From Chitinophaga pinensis (GTDB taxonomy: Bacteria > Bacteroidota > Bacteroidia > M30B66): a DNA stretch of 7,126 bases. The DNA is taken from the NCBI GenBank assembly GCA_943330985.1, contig CALQJV010000058.1, positions 1 to 7,126 of the forward strand, written 5' to 3'. Shown here piece after piece: positions 6,653 to 7,126 of the stretch. The stretch's first letter is position 1. Each line of letters starts with the position of its first letter. A program made the position numbers and the translations under genes. A model generated the notes under the pieces. The model was not told where the DNA came from. It was given only the letters and a program-made list of their open reading frames with translations, and searched no databases.

Positions 6653-7126
6653 CTAGTTTCGTTCCAATATTCTTATAACCTTAGCAGGAGAACCACCAAT
6701 AATTGCATTTTCGGGAACATCATTTAACACAAGACTATTTGCACCTATCACCGCTCCATTACCAATATTCACGCCCGGGCTTATTACTGCATTAGTGAAA
6801 CAAATAACATTATCTCCAATTATTACATCTTTAAATATGTGAGGATTTAATGCAGGATAAGCGATTTTATTTTCGTAATCAGTTCGTGAAGCAAAAATTT
6901 TTACACCCGGAGCGCAATCAAAATTTTTACCTATAATTATGTTTGCTCCACATCCCCAAAAGACACAGTTGGGTGAAATTACAGATTGACTGCCAATTTT
7001 TATCGAACCTTCATTATTGCACCAATCAGCTCCACCGCAATGTAAAATAACATTTTCTTGAATAGAGACATTTTCTCCTAATTCAAGTTTTTTTTGATTG
7101 ATAATTTCTACCCTTTTTCCAAGAAT
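6653..7126 (-). CDS. Left-handed beta-helix (hexapeptide-repeat) acyltransferase, C-terminal part, cut by the window edge
   Basis: The frame enters at the right window edge and ends at TAG (6655-6653), giving 157 residues without the start. Numbering from the edge, repeated [LIV]-G-x4 turns occur at LGENVSI (16-22), IGSQSVI (44-50), IIGKNFD (64-70), IIGDNVI (102-108), NIGNGAVIGANSLV (120-133) and the closing NDVPENAIIGGSPAKVIR (135-152), which is the standard ending of WbbJ/NeuD/serine-acetyltransferase-like enzymes. A loop at 78-98 interrupts the coils; H96 within it is a candidate catalytic base. Such enzymes form trimers and transfer acetyl, or another acyl group, from acyl-CoA to a sugar hydroxyl or amine in the cytoplasm. 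The gene sits 4 bases upstream of the GNAT-like gene. Family assignment is secure; acceptor and acyl donor are unknown. Confidence 0.87.
   Translation of the reverse strand: MLGKRVEIINQKKLELGENVSIQENVILHCGGADWCNNEGSIKIGSQSVISPNCVFWGCGANIIIGKNFDCAPGVKIFASRTDYENKIAYPALNPHIFKDVIIGDNVICFTNAVISPGVNIGNGAVIGANSLVLNDVPENAIIGGSPAKVIRILERN

Noticed and set aside
1..7126. tRNA or rRNA genes, CRISPR arrays, insertion sequences, terminator hairpins
   Set aside because: Nearly every base is inside a supported coding frame. No regularly spaced repeats, transposase motifs, or hairpin plus T-run in an intergenic position were seen.

Overview
The window is a densely packed piece of a surface-glycan biosynthesis locus. 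Every supported gene lies on the minus strand, so transcription runs from position 7126 towards position 1. The host is most likely a member of the Bacteroidota. The DNA is AT-rich (about 30% G+C counted across 6001-6600, about 34% across 661-960, and near 40% in some lines elsewhere). No convincing Shine-Dalgarno sequence precedes any start. The O-antigen-ligase-like and glycosyltransferase proteins resemble Bacteroidota versions. This assignment is an inference, because no taxonomic marker gene is present.

In transcription order the genes are: (1) the C-terminal part of a left-handed beta-helix acyltransferase (6653-7126, cut by the window edge); (2) a GNAT/FemAB-like protein (5968-6648); (3) a polysaccharide-deacetylase-like protein with a changed first motif (5186-5971); (4-6) three consecutive GT-B-fold, family GT4-type glycosyltransferases (4105-5148, 3011-4108, 1803-3014); (7) a DegT/DnrJ/EryC1/StrS-type PLP enzyme (634-1797); and (8) the N-terminal part of a Wzy_C/WaaL-type O-antigen ligase or polymerase (1-641, cut by the window edge, apparently starting with TTG).

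The spacing points to a single operon. Three junctions are 4-base start/stop overlaps (ATGA, GTGA, ATGA), one is a longer overlap, two have gaps of 4-5 bases, and only one has a gap of 37 bases. That 37-base gap can be read as a chain of two tiny ORFs ending exactly on the next start codon. No stretch over 40 bases is non-coding, and I saw no RNA gene, mobile element, CRISPR array or terminator.

A working model, by inference: the PLP enzyme makes an amino-deoxy sugar nucleotide, using a dehydratase encoded elsewhere. The three GT4 enzymes build an oligosaccharide on a lipid carrier in the cytoplasm. The acyltransferase, GNAT-like and deacetylase-like proteins tailor the acyl groups on its sugars. 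The ligase then polymerises the glycan or transfers it onto lipid A-core or protein in the periplasm. The least familiar part is the coupled deacetylase-like and GNAT-like pair.
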